A stretch of 64,000 bases of DNA from an uncultured Azospirillum sp. (GCF_946480385.1 NZ_CAMLJP010000004.1:53174-117173); one strand, 5' to 3'. Positions 20,416 to 29,724 are shown, numbered from the stretch's first letter. Numbers and translations are program-made. Notes: generated by a model from the letters alone, not told the origin.

Positions 20416-21597
20416 TCAAACCCGCTCGAAAATCGCGGCGATGCCCTGGCCGCCGCCGATGCACATGGTCACCAGGGCATAGCGGCCGCCGGTGCGGTGC
20501 AGTTCATGGATCGCCTTCACCGTGATGATGGCGCCGGTCGCACCCACCGGATGGCCGAGCGAGATGCCCGAACCGTTGGGGTTCACCTTGGCCGGGTCGA
20601 AATCCAGTTCGCGGATCACGGCGCAGGCCTGGGCGGCGAAAGCCTCGTTGGATTCGATCACGTCGAGGTCGGCGACCGACAGGCCGGTCCGTTCCAGCAC
20701 CTTACGGGTCGCCGGGATCGGGCCGATGCCCATGTAATCGGGCTCGACGCCGGCATGGGCGTAACCGACGAGCCGGGCCAGCGGCTTCAGCCCCAGCGCC
20801 TCGGCACGGCGGGCGTCGGCCAGCACCACCGCGGCGGCGCCGTCATTCAGGCCGGAGGCGTTGCCGGCGGTCACCGACCCGTCCTTCTTGAAGACCGGCT
20901 TCATCTTCGCCAGCCCTTCCGGGGTGACGTCGCCGCGCACATGCTCGTCGGTGTCGAAGACGATTGTGCCCTTGCGGGACGCGATCTCCACCGGGACGAT
21001 CTGATCCTTAAAGCGGCCCTCGGCGATGGCGTGGGCGGCGCGGCGCTGGCTTTCGAGTGCCAGCGCGTCCTGCGCCTCGCGGTCGATGCCGTAGCGGGCG
21101 GCGACGTTCTCCGCCGTCACACCCATGTGAATCTTCTGCCACGGGTCGTGCAGGATGCCGTTCATGTAATCGACCAGCGCCCCGTCACCCAGCCGGGTGC
21201 CCCAGCGGGCGCTCGGCACGAAATAGGGGCCGCGGCTCATCGACTCCGCGCCGCCGCCGATGGCGACCTCGCAATCGCCGAGCGCGATGGACTGCGCCGC
21301 CGACACAATGGCCTGCAGGCCGGAGCCGCACAGCCGGTTGACGTTGAAGGCCGGGGTGCCGATCGGAATGCCGGCATCGATGGCGGCGACGCGGCTGAGA
21401 TAGGCGTCGTTGGTCTCGGTCGGGATGACGTTGCCCATCACCACATGGCCGATGGCGTCGGCCGCAGCGCCGGAGCGCTCCAGCGCCGCCTTGACCGCCA
21501 CGGTGGCGAGGCGGGTCAGCGGCACATCCTTCAGGCTGCCGCCGAAGCCGCCGATGGCGGTGCGGGCGGTGCCGACGATGACGATGTCGTTCTGCAT
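20416..21597 (-). CDS. Acetyl-CoA C-acyltransferase (thiolase)
   Basis: This 393-residue thiolase either condenses two acyl-CoAs or cleaves a 3-ketoacyl-CoA. Cys90 ([10 protein letters not shown]) is the nucleophile; His349 (GHPVGATGA) and Cys379 (MCIGGGQG) complete the active site, with the SNEAFAAQ motif in place. It resembles BktB-type biosynthetic/degradative thiolases. I choose the ATG at 21597; a GTG 12 bases upstream is possible. With the enoyl-CoA hydratase upstream (47 bases) it forms a small acyl-CoA operon, and the FadB-like and SDR genes nearby could supply the other beta-oxidation steps. Confidence 0.87.
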   Translation of the reverse strand: MQNDIVIVGTARTAIGGFGGSLKDVPLTRLATVAVKAALERSGAAADAIGHVVMGNVIPTETNDAYLSRVAAIDAGIPIGTPAFNVNRLCGSGLQAIVSAAQSIALGDCEVAIGGGAESMSRGPYFVPSARWGTRLGDGALVDYMNGILHDPWQKIHMGVTAENVAARYGIDREAQDALALESQRRAAHAIAEGRFKDQIVPVEIASRKGTIVFDTDEHVRGDVTPEGLAKMKPVFKKDGSVTAGNASGLNDGAAAVVLADARRAEALGLKPLARLVGYAHAGVEPDYMGIGPIPATRKVLERTGLSVADLDVIESNEAFAAQACAVIRELDFDPAKVNPNGSGISLGHPVGATGAIITVKAIHELHRTGGRYALVTMCIGGGQGIAAIFERV

Positions 21598-21644
21598 GAT
21601 CGGGTCCACTTCTCGGGCGGAAAAGACGGTCAGCGGGCGTTGGT

Positions 21645-22448
21645 TCAGCGGCCGGTGAAGTCCGGCTTGCGCTTGGCGATGAAGGCGCCGACGCCCTCGG
21701 CAAAATCGGCGGTGGCGGCGGTGGCAAGGAAGCGGTCGCGTTCGGCGTCCAGCTGCTGGTCCAGCGTGCGGTCAAAGGACTGGCGCATCAGGTGGCGGAC
21801 GCCGGCATAGGCGACGGTCGGCCCGGCGGCGAGCCGCTCCGCCAGCTTGGCGGTTTCCTCGGCCAGCGAGGCGGCGGGCACCACCCGGTTGACCAGCCCA
21901 ATGCGCAGGGCCTCCGCCGCGTCGATCACATCGGACAGCATCGCCAGCTCCATGGCGCGGCGCAGCCCGACCAGGCGCGGCAGGTGGAAGCTGCCCGAAC
22001 CGTCCGGCGTGGCGCCGATGCGGGCGTAGGCCATGGTGAACTTGGCGTCGTCGGCGGCGATGCAGAGGTCGGCGGCGCTGGCGAGGCTCATCCCCGCCCC
22101 CGCCACCGGCCCATGGACGGAGGCCAGCACCGGCACGTCCAGCCGGTCAAGAACGCGCAGCGCCTCGTGCAGATGGGTGATGATGGCGCCGGCCACGGCG
22201 GGAGCCGCGGCGGGATCGTCGTTGAAGCGGCCGACATCGCCGCCGGCCATGAAGCCGCGCCCATTGCCGGCGATCACCAGAACCCGCGTCGGCCCCGTCC
22301 CGCCCTCTTCCGCCACGCTGCGGCAGGCGTCGAGGAAGGCGGCGGCGGTCGGCTCGTCCAGCGCGTTCAGCACGCCCGGCCGGTTCAGCCGGATCCAGGA
22401 CACGGCCCCTTCGCGGACAAGAAGAACGGGTGGGGCTGTGTCGGACAT
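21645..22448 (-). CDS. Enoyl-CoA hydratase/isomerase family protein
   Basis: This 267-residue crotonase-fold enzyme acts on acyl-CoA thioesters. The oxyanion-hole blocks [16 protein letters not shown] and [17 protein letters not shown] are clear; the second catalytic position in [19 protein letters not shown] has Asp rather than the usual Glu pair, so isomerase or another crotonase reaction is possible. It is first in the operon with the thiolase. A perfect 12-base palindrome 55 bases upstream of the start is a likely regulator site. Confidence 0.82.
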   Translation of the reverse strand: MSDTAPPVLLVREGAVSWIRLNRPGVLNALDEPTAAAFLDACRSVAEEGGTGPTRVLVIAGNGRGFMAGGDVGRFNDDPAAAPAVAGAIITHLHEALRVLDRLDVPVLASVHGPVAGAGMSLASAADLCIAADDAKFTMAYARIGATPDGSGSFHLPRLVGLRRAMELAMLSDVIDAAEALRIGLVNRVVPAASLAEETAKLAERLAAGPTVAYAGVRHLMRQSFDRTLDQQLDAERDRFLATAATADFAEGVGAFIAKRKPDFTGR

Positions 22449-22502
22449 GGTGGCGTCTCCCCTGATGCCGGCGGAACGGGTATTACCTGATGGAAGGTAT
22501 GT

Positions 22503-22514
22503 TACCGTACGGTA
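22503..22514. promoter_or_regulatory. Perfect palindrome upstream of the enoyl-CoA hydratase operon
   Basis: TACCGTACGGTA is a perfect 12-base dyad 55 bases before the hydratase start (22448, minus strand). A GGTATTACC-like sequence about 25 bases nearer the gene and a GGTATG on the other side echo its half-site. TACCG/CGGTA half-sites are common for TetR-type regulators of acyl-CoA genes. No regulator gene is adjacent. Confidence 0.5.
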
Positions 22515-22723
22515 TGATCTGTCAATGGTTCGGTTGACCCAATGGTAAGGCCCAACCGCCGAAGTGCTGGTTTGCAGAGGTGGAGCGAATCCATGGCTTG
22601 GCTGTTGGACCCCGGACAGTGCAAGCTGCCGCCCGTCAACAAAGGATCGGAGTCCCCGCCATGCATCATCGGAACCTGACCGGCTTACCGGCCATGACTC
22701 GCTGACGGCGGCGGAGATACGGC

Positions 22724-23971
22724 ATGCCTATGGTTGTGCGTTCGGTCGCCTCGCTTCTGCTGGGCGTGGCCTTTCTGATGCTGGGGAACGGTGCCCTGTC
22801 GACCCTGATCGGCCTTCGCCTCGCGGCGACCGATTCCGGGACCACCGCGGTCGGGATGATCACCGCCGCCTATTATGCCGGGCTGACCCTGGGGTCGCTC
22901 TATGCGCACCGGATCATTACCCGCGTCGGCCATATCCGGTCCTTCGCCGCTTTGGCCTCGGTCGTTTCGGTCGCGTCGCTGTCGCATGCGCTGTTCGTCG
23001 ATGCCTCCCTGTGGGCGGTGCTTCGCCTGACGCAGGGGTTCTGCATGGCCGGACTCTACATGTGCATCGAAAGCTGGCTGAACGGGACCGCCACCAACGA
23101 AAGCCGCGGACAGCTGCTGTCGGCCTACATGGTGACCCTGTACGGCGCCTCGGGCGTCGGCCAGCAGTTGCTGCGGCTGGATGACGAGACCGGCATCCGA
23201 CTGTTCATGGTCGTGTCGATCCTGCTGACTCTGGCGCTGGTGCCGGTGGCGCTGACGCGGACCACGCCGCCGCAGTTGCCGGACGTCTCGTCCTTTGGCC
23301 TCCGCCGGCTCTATCAAAGCTCGCCGCTTGGGGTGGCTGGGGTCTTCATCAGCGGGGCGATCACCGGATCGATCTATGGCCTCGCCCCGGTGTTCGGCGC
23401 CGCCTCCGACTTCGGGGTGTCGGGAACGGCGCTGTTCATGTCGGTGCTGATCCTGGGCGGCATGGCGCTGCAATGGCCGCTCGGCCGGCTGTCAGACCGC
23501 TTCGACCGGCGCAGCGTCATCATCGGCCTGACGGCCGCGCTGTCGCTGATGAGCGTCTGCATGATCGCCGCCGCCGGAATGAACCAGCAGCTGGCGCTGA
23601 TGCTGGTGGCGCCGCTGTTCGGCGGCTTGTCCTTCACGATCTATCCGATCTGCGCCGCCCATACCAACGACTATGTGCGCCGCGAAGACATGGTGTCGGC
23701 CAGTGGCGGCCTGATCCTGTCCAACTCGGTCGGCGCCATCATCGGGCCGCCGGTGGCGTCGGCCCTGATGACCGTCACGGGGCCGACCGGCCTGTTCGCC
23801 TTCATCGGCGGCGGCGCGCTGTGCGCCACAATCTATGGCCTGTGGCGATCCCGTGTCCGTCCGCCGCTGCCAGCCGAGGAGCAGGCCGCCTTCCGTCCGC
23901 TGCCGCAGACGACGCCCACCGTCTCGCCGCTCGATCCCATGGGTCCGCTGAAGTCATCGTCGGAGGACTGA
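22724..23971 (+). CDS. MFS transporter (YcaD-like)
   Basis: This 415-residue inner-membrane protein has 12 hydrophobic helices. The inter-helix loop GRLSDRFDRRSVIIG is the MFS signature after helix 8, and RLTQGFCMAGLYMCIESWLN in helix 4/5 resembles the YcaD group, whose substrate is unknown. The N-terminal helix MLGNGALSTLIGLRL and the C-terminal 35-residue proline-rich tail are typical. GCGGAGA lies 6 bases before the ATG. It is divergent from the hydratase gene and stands alone. Confidence 0.83.
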   Translation: MPMVVRSVASLLLGVAFLMLGNGALSTLIGLRLAATDSGTTAVGMITAAYYAGLTLGSLYAHRIITRVGHIRSFAALASVVSVASLSHALFVDASLWAVLRLTQGFCMAGLYMCIESWLNGTATNESRGQLLSAYMVTLYGASGVGQQLLRLDDETGIRLFMVVSILLTLALVPVALTRTTPPQLPDVSSFGLRRLYQSSPLGVAGVFISGAITGSIYGLAPVFGAASDFGVSGTALFMSVLILGGMALQWPLGRLSDRFDRRSVIIGLTAALSLMSVCMIAAAGMNQQLALMLVAPLFGGLSFTIYPICAAHTNDYVRREDMVSASGGLILSNSVGAIIGPPVASALMTVTGPTGLFAFIGGGALCATIYGLWRSRVRPPLPAEEQAAFRPLPQTTPTVSPLDPMGPLKSSSED

Positions 23972-24024
23972 CGATTTTCAAAGGGCTCCGTTAAGGAGTT
24001 CGGGGTAAGCTGCCCGGCGGTGGA

Positions 24025-24654
24025 ATGCTGACTGGTGGTTGCATGCCGTTTTCGCGGGAACCCCTCTTGCCAGGGCAGTCGGATCAGGATCGGCCGTCGC
24101 AGAACCTGGATGCCGACCGGCTCGGGATGCTGGTCGGTGCGGTGGCGCAGGATCGCGACCGCATGGCCTTTGCCACTCTGTTCCGCCACTTCGCCCCGAA
24201 GATCCTGCAATACTGCCTGAAGCTCGGCGCCGACCGCAGCACGGCGGAAGAGCTGGTGCAGGACGTGATGCTGACGGTCTGGCTGAAGGCAGACAGCTTC
24301 GATCCCGCCCAGGCCACCGTCGGCACCTGGGTCTTCACCATCGCCCGCAACCGGCGAATCGACCGCCTGCGCAAGGAGATGCGCCCGGCCCCCGACCCGA
24401 AGGATCCGGCGATGACTCCGCAATCCCACGCCACGCCGGAGGAGTCCGCCCAACTGGTCCAGAGCAGCCGGCATTTGCAGGACGCGATCGGGTCGTTGGC
24501 GGCAAACCAATCCGAAGTGCTACGCCGTTCGTATTTCCTCGAGCAGACACACGAGGAGATCGCCGAGGACACCGAATTGCCCTTGGGCACGGTGAAGACC
24601 CGGCTGCGCCTCGCGCTCGGCCATTTGAAACGCAGCTTGGGGGACAAGGCGTGA
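24025..24654 (+). CDS. rpoE: ECF sigma factor of the RpoE/ChrR (singlet oxygen) group
   Basis: This sigma factor of up to 209 residues has region 2 (FATLFRHFAPKILQYCLKLG, then AEELVQDVMLTVWLKA and GTWVFTIARNRRIDRLRKE) and region 4 (EVLRRSYFLEQTHEEIAEDT followed by LGTVKTRLRLALGHLKRSL). The partner gene overlaps the stop by 4 bases and encodes a ChrR-type anti-sigma factor, which identifies the group that responds to singlet oxygen or photo-oxidative stress. The start is uncertain: the ATG at 24043 (MPFSREPLL) has GGTGG at better spacing than the one at 24025. I see no clear self-controlled promoter. Confidence 0.88.
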   Translation: MLTGGCMPFSREPLLPGQSDQDRPSQNLDADRLGMLVGAVAQDRDRMAFATLFRHFAPKILQYCLKLGADRSTAEELVQDVMLTVWLKADSFDPAQATVGTWVFTIARNRRIDRLRKEMRPAPDPKDPAMTPQSHATPEESAQLVQSSRHLQDAIGSLAANQSEVLRRSYFLEQTHEEIAEDTELPLGTVKTRLRLALGHLKRSLGDKA

Positions 24655-25337
24655 CGTTGCCGCTCCACCATCCCGATGACCAGCTTCTGATCGGCTATGC
24701 CAGCGGGCAGGAGCGGGCCGGCAAGTCGCTGCTGGTGGCGACCCACCTCGCCTACTGTCCCGACTGCCGCCGGCGCGTCGCCTCTTATGAGGCCTTGTGC
24801 GGCAGTTGGTTCGAGGAACTGCCCTGCGACCATCACGACGGGCTGGACGCCCTGCTCGACCGAATGGACGATCTGCTCGCCGCCGCCCAGGCGCCGGCAG
24901 AGGCGAAACCGTCCCAATTGGCCGCCGCCAACCAGACCAATATTGGCCCGAAAGGCGGCCGGCTGGTGCCGGAACCGCTGCGCAGCTGGCTGCCGGAGGC
25001 GATCGACACGCCGACCGACGACGGATCGTGGCGGGAAATCTCCAAGGGGGTTTGGCTGTCGGGCTGGGAACGCACCCTGTCCGGGACGAATATCTGCCTG
25101 CTTCGCATGGCTTCGGGCGCCCCGGTCCCGGCCCACCGCCACACCGCCGACGAACTGCTGCTGGTCCTGCAGGGCGCGTTCAGCGACGAATATGGCAGCT
25201 ACGCGCTGGGGGATGTCGCCCAGTATGTCGCCGACACCGACCATCACGCCCGGGGCACCAGCGAGGAAGACTGCATCTGCCTCTTCCTGCTGGACGGCGG
25301 GCTGATCTTCCTCGACGAGGCCGGAAACCCTGCTTAG
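24651..25337 (+). CDS. chrR: ChrR family zinc anti-sigma factor
   Basis: This 228-residue cytoplasmic anti-sigma factor holds the preceding sigma factor inactive. The zinc site is visible as His6 (or His7), His32, Cys36 and Cys39 in LHHPDD and THLAYCPDCRR, the same spacing as in the Rhodobacter sphaeroides protein. The C-terminal half is a cupin (APVPAHRHTADELLLVLQG) needed in that protein for the oxidant response. It starts at a GTG overlapping the sigma stop (GTGA). The stop overlaps the end of the convergent acetyltransferase gene. Confidence 0.88.
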   Translation: MTLPLHHPDDQLLIGYASGQERAGKSLLVATHLAYCPDCRRRVASYEALCGSWFEELPCDHHDGLDALLDRMDDLLAAAQAPAEAKPSQLAAANQTNIGPKGGRLVPEPLRSWLPEAIDTPTDDGSWREISKGVWLSGWERTLSGTNICLLRMASGAPVPAHRHTADELLLVLQGAFSDEYGSYALGDVAQYVADTDHHARGTSEEDCICLFLLDGGLIFLDEAGNPA

Positions 25338-25615
25338 CCGACGAGGTCTTGGTATTCCGGGTGGCGCTTGATGTAGGCCTCGATGAAGGTGCAGATCGGC
25401 AGTACCTTCAGCCCCTTTGCCCGGATGTCGTCCAGCGCGCCTTTGGCCAGCGCCGACCCCACACCCTGGCCCGACATTTCGCCCGGCACTTCGGTGTGGG
25501 TCAGGGCGATCTTGCCCTCGCGCATGTCGTAGGTGACCAGCGCGGTCGAGTCCGCCACCGTCAGCTCGTAGCGGCTGCGTTCCTCGTTGTTCCGCACCTT
25601 GTCTTGCAAGCTCAT
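25334..25615 (-). CDS. Small GNAT-type N-acetyltransferase (YjdJ-like)
   Basis: This 93-residue protein matches the short Gcn5-related family: ALTHTEVPGEMSGQGVGSAL followed by AKGALDDIRAKG, with the acetyl-CoA loop GQGVGSAL, then VLPICTFIEAYIKRHPEYQDLV. Homologues of this size are complete proteins; substrates are unknown. Its last codon overlaps the chrR stop on the other strand. The SDR gene follows on the same strand with its own start elsewhere, so the two are probably not an operon. Confidence 0.8.
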   Translation of the reverse strand: MSLQDKVRNNEERSRYELTVADSTALVTYDMREGKIALTHTEVPGEMSGQGVGSALAKGALDDIRAKGLKVLPICTFIEAYIKRHPEYQDLVG

Positions 25616-25646
25616 GGTCTTTTTCGCCTTTGGTGATTGCGGATCG

Positions 25647-26432
25647 TCAGCCGACCATCAGGGATTCCGCCCCGTCGATCCAGACCGGTGTGCCGGTGAT
25701 GTGCTTGGCCCGGTCCGACGCCAGGAACAGCGCAAGCTCCGCCACGTCGAAGCTGTCGCCGGACTTGCCGCCGGTCAGGGGCACCTTGCCCTGCGGATAT
25801 TCGATCGGGGTCTGTACCGATTCAAGGTTCCGCTTCCGGGTGTTGTCGGGAATTTCCGTATCGATGATGCCGGGGCAGATGGCGTTGACCCGGATGCGGC
25901 TCGGCGCCAGTTCCAGCGCCAGCATCTTCACCATGGCGAGCTGCGCCGCCTTGGTGCAGGAATAGGCAGTGGCGCCGGTGTTGCTGAACACCCGCGTGCC
26001 GTTGATCGACGCGGTGACGATCACCGATCCGCCGCCCGCCTTCTTCAGGTGCGGAACCGAATGGTGCAGCGTCAGATAGGCGCCGCGCAGGTTGGTGTTG
26101 ATGGTGCGGTCCCATTCTTCCGGCGTCAGCTCGTCGATGGGCGCCCAGACGCCGTTGATGCCGGCATTGGCGAAGACGATGTCGAGCCGTCCGAACTCCC
26201 CCACCAGCCGCTCAATGGCTTGGCGCATCGCCGCATCGTCGCCGACATCCGCGGTCAGGGCCAGCGCCTTGCCGCCGGCTGCCTTGATCTCCTCGGCGGC
26301 CTTGGTGATCTCATCGGCGGTGTGGCTCAGCACGCCGACACTGGCGCCGGCCTGGGCGAAGCGCACCGCCGACGCCTTGCCGATGCCCGATCCCGCACCG
26401 GTGACCAGCGCGACCCTCCCCGTCAAATCCAT
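25647..26432 (-). CDS. SDR family oxidoreductase
   Basis: This 261-residue NAD(P)-dependent short-chain dehydrogenase has cofactor motif TGAGSGIGK (residues 11-19), NAG at FANAG, and the catalytic Ser/Tyr/Lys in TASING and YSCTKAAQ, with PGIIDTEIP after it. The C-terminal WIDGAESL is the usual last strand (the normal form is DGG). Reaction and substrate are unknown; the neighbours suggest 3-hydroxyacyl-CoA or alcohol oxidation. I start at ATG 26432 because the fold begins immediately. It is divergent from the FadB-like gene, with a palindrome between. Confidence 0.85.
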   Translation of the reverse strand: MDLTGRVALVTGAGSGIGKASAVRFAQAGASVGVLSHTADEITKAAEEIKAAGGKALALTADVGDDAAMRQAIERLVGEFGRLDIVFANAGINGVWAPIDELTPEEWDRTINTNLRGAYLTLHHSVPHLKKAGGGSVIVTASINGTRVFSNTGATAYSCTKAAQLAMVKMLALELAPSRIRVNAICPGIIDTEIPDNTRKRNLESVQTPIEYPQGKVPLTGGKSGDSFDVAELALFLASDRAKHITGTPVWIDGAESLMVG

Positions 26433-26523
26433 AACCCCAACTCCAGCGGTAACCTTCGACCCGAGTGCCAACCTTCGCCCGTGCCCTTGGTTCCCGATGC
26501 CGCAGCGCCGATAGTAAATTTCG

Positions 26524-26538
26524 TATAGTGAAACTATA
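26524..26538. promoter_or_regulatory. Operator-like dyad between SDR and FadB-like genes
   Basis: TATAGT and ACTATA flank GAA, inside the AT-rich run TTTCGTATAGTGAAACTATA, which also contains a TTTC/GAAA dyad. The overlapping dyads in the only AT-rich patch of this divergent intergenic region suggest a MarR- or IclR-type binding site over back-to-back promoters. No regulator gene is adjacent. Confidence 0.45.
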
Positions 26539-26653
26539 TTCCGAAAACTTGATTCGCCTGGATCGTCTGCTAGACTGACGATCCGCGGGCCATCATCTCC
26601 GACGCTCTTGGTGATCGGATCGGCCCGGATCCATGGCTTTCCGGAGAGTGCCG

Positions 26654-28792
26654 ATGCCGTCGCCGGCCCAGACTGAAGCGGTTCCGTCCAATCCTGTCCA
26701 GTATGCCCGCCCAACTGGAGGAGTTTGGGGCCGAATCGGCGTCATCACCGTCGATTACCCGCCGGTCAACGCCGTCGGCCATGGCGTGCGCAGCGGATTG
26801 GTCGCCGCGCTCGACGCCGGGCTGGCCGACGACGGGGCGGAGGCGCTGCTGATCGTCTGCGCCGGCCGCACCTTCATGGCCGGCGCAGACATCCGGGAGT
26901 TCGGCAAGCCCTCCGCCCCGCCGACCCTTCCGGAGGTGGTGGCGCGCCTGGATGCCGCGACCAAGCCGGTGATCGCCGCCATCCATGGCACGGCGCTGGG
27001 CGGCGGGCTGGAGGTGGCGCTGGCCTGCCATGTCCGCGTCGCGCTGAAATCGGCCAAGCTCGGCCTGCCGGAGGTGAAGCTGGGCCTGCTGCCGGGCGCC
27101 GGCGGCACGCAGCGGCTGCCGCGGCTGGTTGGAGCCGCCAAGGCGCTGGACATGATCCTGTCCGGCGATCCGGTCGGCGCGGAAGAGGCGCTGACGCTCG
27201 GCCTCGTGGATGCGGTGGAGGACGGCACCTCGCCGCTGGAAGCCGGCCTGCGCGCCGCCGAACGGCTGCTGGCCGAGGGAGGCGTCCCGCAGCCGGTCAG
27301 CGCCCGCACCGACCGCATCGCCGGCACCGACCCCGCCCTGTTCGCGGCGAAGCGGGCCGAACTCGCCAAGCGCCAGCTGCAGCTGTTCTCCCCGCACCGC
27401 ATCGTCGATGCGGTGGAAGCCGCCGTCACCCTGCCCTTCGCCGAGGGCACGGCGCGCGAGCGGGAACTGTTCCTGGCCTGCATGGAGTCGCCGCAGCGCG
27501 CCGGCCTGATCCACGCGTTCTTTGCAGAGCGCGAAGTGGCGAAGGTCCCCGGCCTGCCGGCCGACACGCCGACGCGCGACATCCGCAAGGTCGGCGTGAT
27601 CGGCGCCGGCACGATGGGCGGCGGCATCGCCATGTGCTTCGCCAATGCCGGCATTCCGGCGGTACTGATCGACAGCGCGCAGGAGGGGCTCGACCGCGGC
27701 GTCGCCGCCATCCGCCGCAACTACGAGGCCACCGCCCGCAAAGGCCGGCTGACCACGGCGCAGGTGGAGGAGCGCATGGCGCTGATCCACCCCACCCTGT
27801 CCTATGCCGACCTCGCCGACGCCGATCTGGTGGTGGAGGCGGCGTTCGAAAGCATGGAGGTCAAGCAGACCATCTTCCGCAAGCTGGACGAGACCTGCAA
27901 GCCGGGCGCGATCCTCGCCACCAACACCTCGACGCTGGACGTCGACGCCATCGCCGCGGTGACCGGCCGGCCGCAGGACGTGCTGGGCATGCATTTCTTC
28001 AGCCCGGCCAACGTCATGCGCCTGCTGGAGGTGGTACGCGGGGCCAAGACGTCCGACGGCGTCCTGGCCACAGTGATGGGGCTGGCGCGCAAGATCGGCA
28101 AGGTCGGCGTGGCGGTCGGCGTCTGCTACGGCTTCGTCGGCAACCGCATCCTGCACCAGCGTGGCCGGGAATCGATGGCGCTGGTCGAGGAAGGGGCCAG
28201 CCCCGAGCAGGTCGACCGCGTGCTGACGGAGTTCGGTTTCCCGCTCGGCCATTTCTCGATGACCGACCTTGCCGGGATCGACGTCGGCTGGCGCATCCGC
28301 GAGGAGCGGCGCAAGGCGGGCGATCCGGAGGCGCAGGCGCCCAACTGGCTCGACACGCTGGCGGAACGCGGCCGATACGGCCAGAAGACCTCGGCCGGCG
28401 TCTATCGCTACGAACCCGGCAGCCGCACCCCGCTCCCTGATCCGGAGGTGGCGGCGGTGATCGAGGAGGACCGCCGCCGCCGCGGCATCACCCCGCGCGC
28501 CGTCAGCGACGAGGAGGTCCGCGAACGCTGCCTCTACGTGATGGTGAACGAGGCGGCCAAGATCCTGGAAGAGGGCATCGCCGCCCGCCCGGTGGACATC
28601 GACGCCATCTGGCTGCACGGCTACGGCTTCCCGTCCTGGCGCGGTGGCCTGCTGTTCTGGGCCAACCAGGAGGGAGTCGGCAGGATCGCCGAGGCGGTCC
28701 AGCGTTACCACCGCGACATCGGCGGCCCGCAATGGCGCCCGTCCGCTTTGCTGCTGCAATGCGCGGCGGAGGGACGGCCCATCGGATGCTGA
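26654..28792 (+). CDS. Bifunctional enoyl-CoA hydratase / 3-hydroxyacyl-CoA dehydrogenase
   Basis: This 712-residue beta-oxidation enzyme of the FadB/FadJ type has an N-terminal crotonase domain (residues 1-190: CAGRTFMAGADIREFG, HGTALGGGLEVALACHVRVA, GLPEVKLGLLPGAGGTQRLP). The NAD-binding domain begins near 310 with VGVIGAGTMGGGIAMCFANA, and the dehydrogenase C-terminal domains follow (GMHFFSPANVMRLLEVV, GFVGNRI, WLHGYGFPSWRGG). Catalytic Glu residues in GLPEVKLGLLPGAGG are kept. The ATG at 26654 has GGAGAG 5 bases before it; an ATG 7 codons earlier is less well placed. The thiolase partner is 5 kb away. Confidence 0.9.
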   Translation: MPSPAQTEAVPSNPVQYARPTGGVWGRIGVITVDYPPVNAVGHGVRSGLVAALDAGLADDGAEALLIVCAGRTFMAGADIREFGKPSAPPTLPEVVARLDAATKPVIAAIHGTALGGGLEVALACHVRVALKSAKLGLPEVKLGLLPGAGGTQRLPRLVGAAKALDMILSGDPVGAEEALTLGLVDAVEDGTSPLEAGLRAAERLLAEGGVPQPVSARTDRIAGTDPALFAAKRAELAKRQLQLFSPHRIVDAVEAAVTLPFAEGTARERELFLACMESPQRAGLIHAFFAEREVAKVPGLPADTPTRDIRKVGVIGAGTMGGGIAMCFANAGIPAVLIDSAQEGLDRGVAAIRRNYEATARKGRLTTAQVEERMALIHPTLSYADLADADLVVEAAFESMEVKQTIFRKLDETCKPGAILATNTSTLDVDAIAAVTGRPQDVLGMHFFSPANVMRLLEVVRGAKTSDGVLATVMGLARKIGKVGVAVGVCYGFVGNRILHQRGRESMALVEEGASPEQVDRVLTEFGFPLGHFSMTDLAGIDVGWRIREERRKAGDPEAQAPNWLDTLAERGRYGQKTSAGVYRYEPGSRTPLPDPEVAAVIEEDRRRRGITPRAVSDEEVRERCLYVMVNEAAKILEEGIAARPVDIDAIWLHGYGFPSWRGGLLFWANQEGVGRIAEAVQRYHRDIGGPQWRPSALLLQCAAEGRPIGC

Positions 28793-28830
28793 AACCGGAA
28801 TGCGGATTTCAATCCTGAAACTAGTTTCCG

Positions 28831-28860
28831 TTACTGATTGTTAGGAATCTCCCCTATACT
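28831..28860 (+). promoter_or_regulatory. Possible sigma-70 promoter
   Basis: TTACTG (28831-28836) and TATACT (28855-28860) are separated by 18 bases, about 100 bases before the ATG at 28964. They lie in an AT-rich patch between two GC-rich genes. This is pattern matching only. Confidence 0.35.
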
Positions 28861-28963
28861 CTTTCGACAGGGACGCTCCATCGCGGTCATCCGGCCCCCC
28901 AGCCGGCGGACTCAAGGGAGCCGACCTGCACGAGGAACCCGGACTTCACCGAAGGGGAAGAGC

Positions 28964-29473
28964 ATGAAGGACATCACCGTCGCAGCCACCGACTGGGGTC
29001 TCCACGCCGTCGCCTGCAGCGGCCTTCGTGATACTCCTCCTTCAGCGTGGCTCGGGACGTTGCGCACTGCGCTGTCCGGCAGCAGCAACGGGCGTGGCCT
29101 GTTCCTGGATCTGCGGGAGGTCGGCTTTTCCCCCCTGCCGTCCTCCCATCTGGGAGCTTTGGCCTCGGTCGTCGTCCAGGCCAAGATCAGCGCGGTTCTG
29201 GTGTCGTATCTCCGGCTCGGCCATGCGCTGTGCGATGCGGTTCGCCGCAGCGGCACGACTGGGGAAACGGCAGCCGGCCTGCGCGTGCTGTCCGCCGACG
29301 GCCGTGATCGGGTCGCAATCGCCGCCGCCTATCAGTGGCTGCTGAACGGGCGGGAGCCTGCGGATGCCATGCGGGTGTCCGACAGCCGCCCGTCGGTGCT
29401 GCCCTTCCCTGCGCCCACGGAGCAGAAGCGGCCGAACTCCCCCGGTTCCGCCCCCCTGCGCCACGCATCGTGA
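28964..29473 (+). CDS. Hypothetical protein, 169 residues
   Basis: I do not recognise this protein. The ATG at 28964 has GGGGAAG 4 bases upstream and opens a soluble alpha/beta-looking sequence; the frame extends upstream but that part is arginine/proline-rich. Residues about 35-90 (GLFLDLREVGFSPLPSSHLG followed by ALASVVVQAK) have the shape of a STAS or SpoIIAA-like strand-helix unit, a weak resemblance that I do not rely on. The last 40 residues are disordered and proline-rich. It is monocistronic, with a possible promoter upstream and a terminator after it. Confidence 0.65.
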   Translation: MKDITVAATDWGLHAVACSGLRDTPPSAWLGTLRTALSGSSNGRGLFLDLREVGFSPLPSSHLGALASVVVQAKISAVLVSYLRLGHALCDAVRRSGTTGETAAGLRVLSADGRDRVAIAAAYQWLLNGREPADAMRVSDSRPSVLPFPAPTEQKRPNSPGSAPLRHAS

Positions 29474-29530
29474 CCGCCGTGCCCTAACCGCATTTCTTTC
29501 CGCAGTCGTCGTCGTCTCAACTGCCTTTTC

Positions 29531-29563
29531 GCCCCGGCCGGACCCGTCCTGCCGGGGCTTTTT
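29531..29563 (+). terminator. Rho-independent terminator
   Basis: GCCCCGGC pairs with GCCGGGGC over 8 bases around a 12-base loop, followed directly by TTTTTA. It ends the 169-residue hypothetical gene 58 bases after its stop. Confidence 0.8.
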
Positions 29564-29687
29564 ATGGGTGGAGCAGGCGCCTTACCCGACCGATGGCGGC
29601 GTCGCCGATGTGATACCCCACGCTCCATCGGCGGCGGTTCCGTACACAGCATTTCCAAGCCCAAACACCCTAGCCCAAACGCACAAG

Positions 29688-29713
29688 CGCCCCGACTCTT
29701 TCGAACCGGGGCG
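29688..29713 (-). terminator. Hairpin downstream of the tRNA fragment
   Basis: On the minus strand CGCCCCG pairs with CGGGGCG around a 12-base loop, 12 bases beyond the CCA end of the tRNA fragment, and is followed by CTTGTGCGTTT. It is best read as the original terminator of a tRNA-fMet gene whose body is no longer next to it. Confidence 0.5.
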
Positions 29714-29724
29714 TTCAGTGATTT

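Noticed and set aside
26570..28759. Minus-strand open frame of 729 codons
   Set aside because: It is antisense to the well-conserved FadB-like gene and lacks protein-like features.
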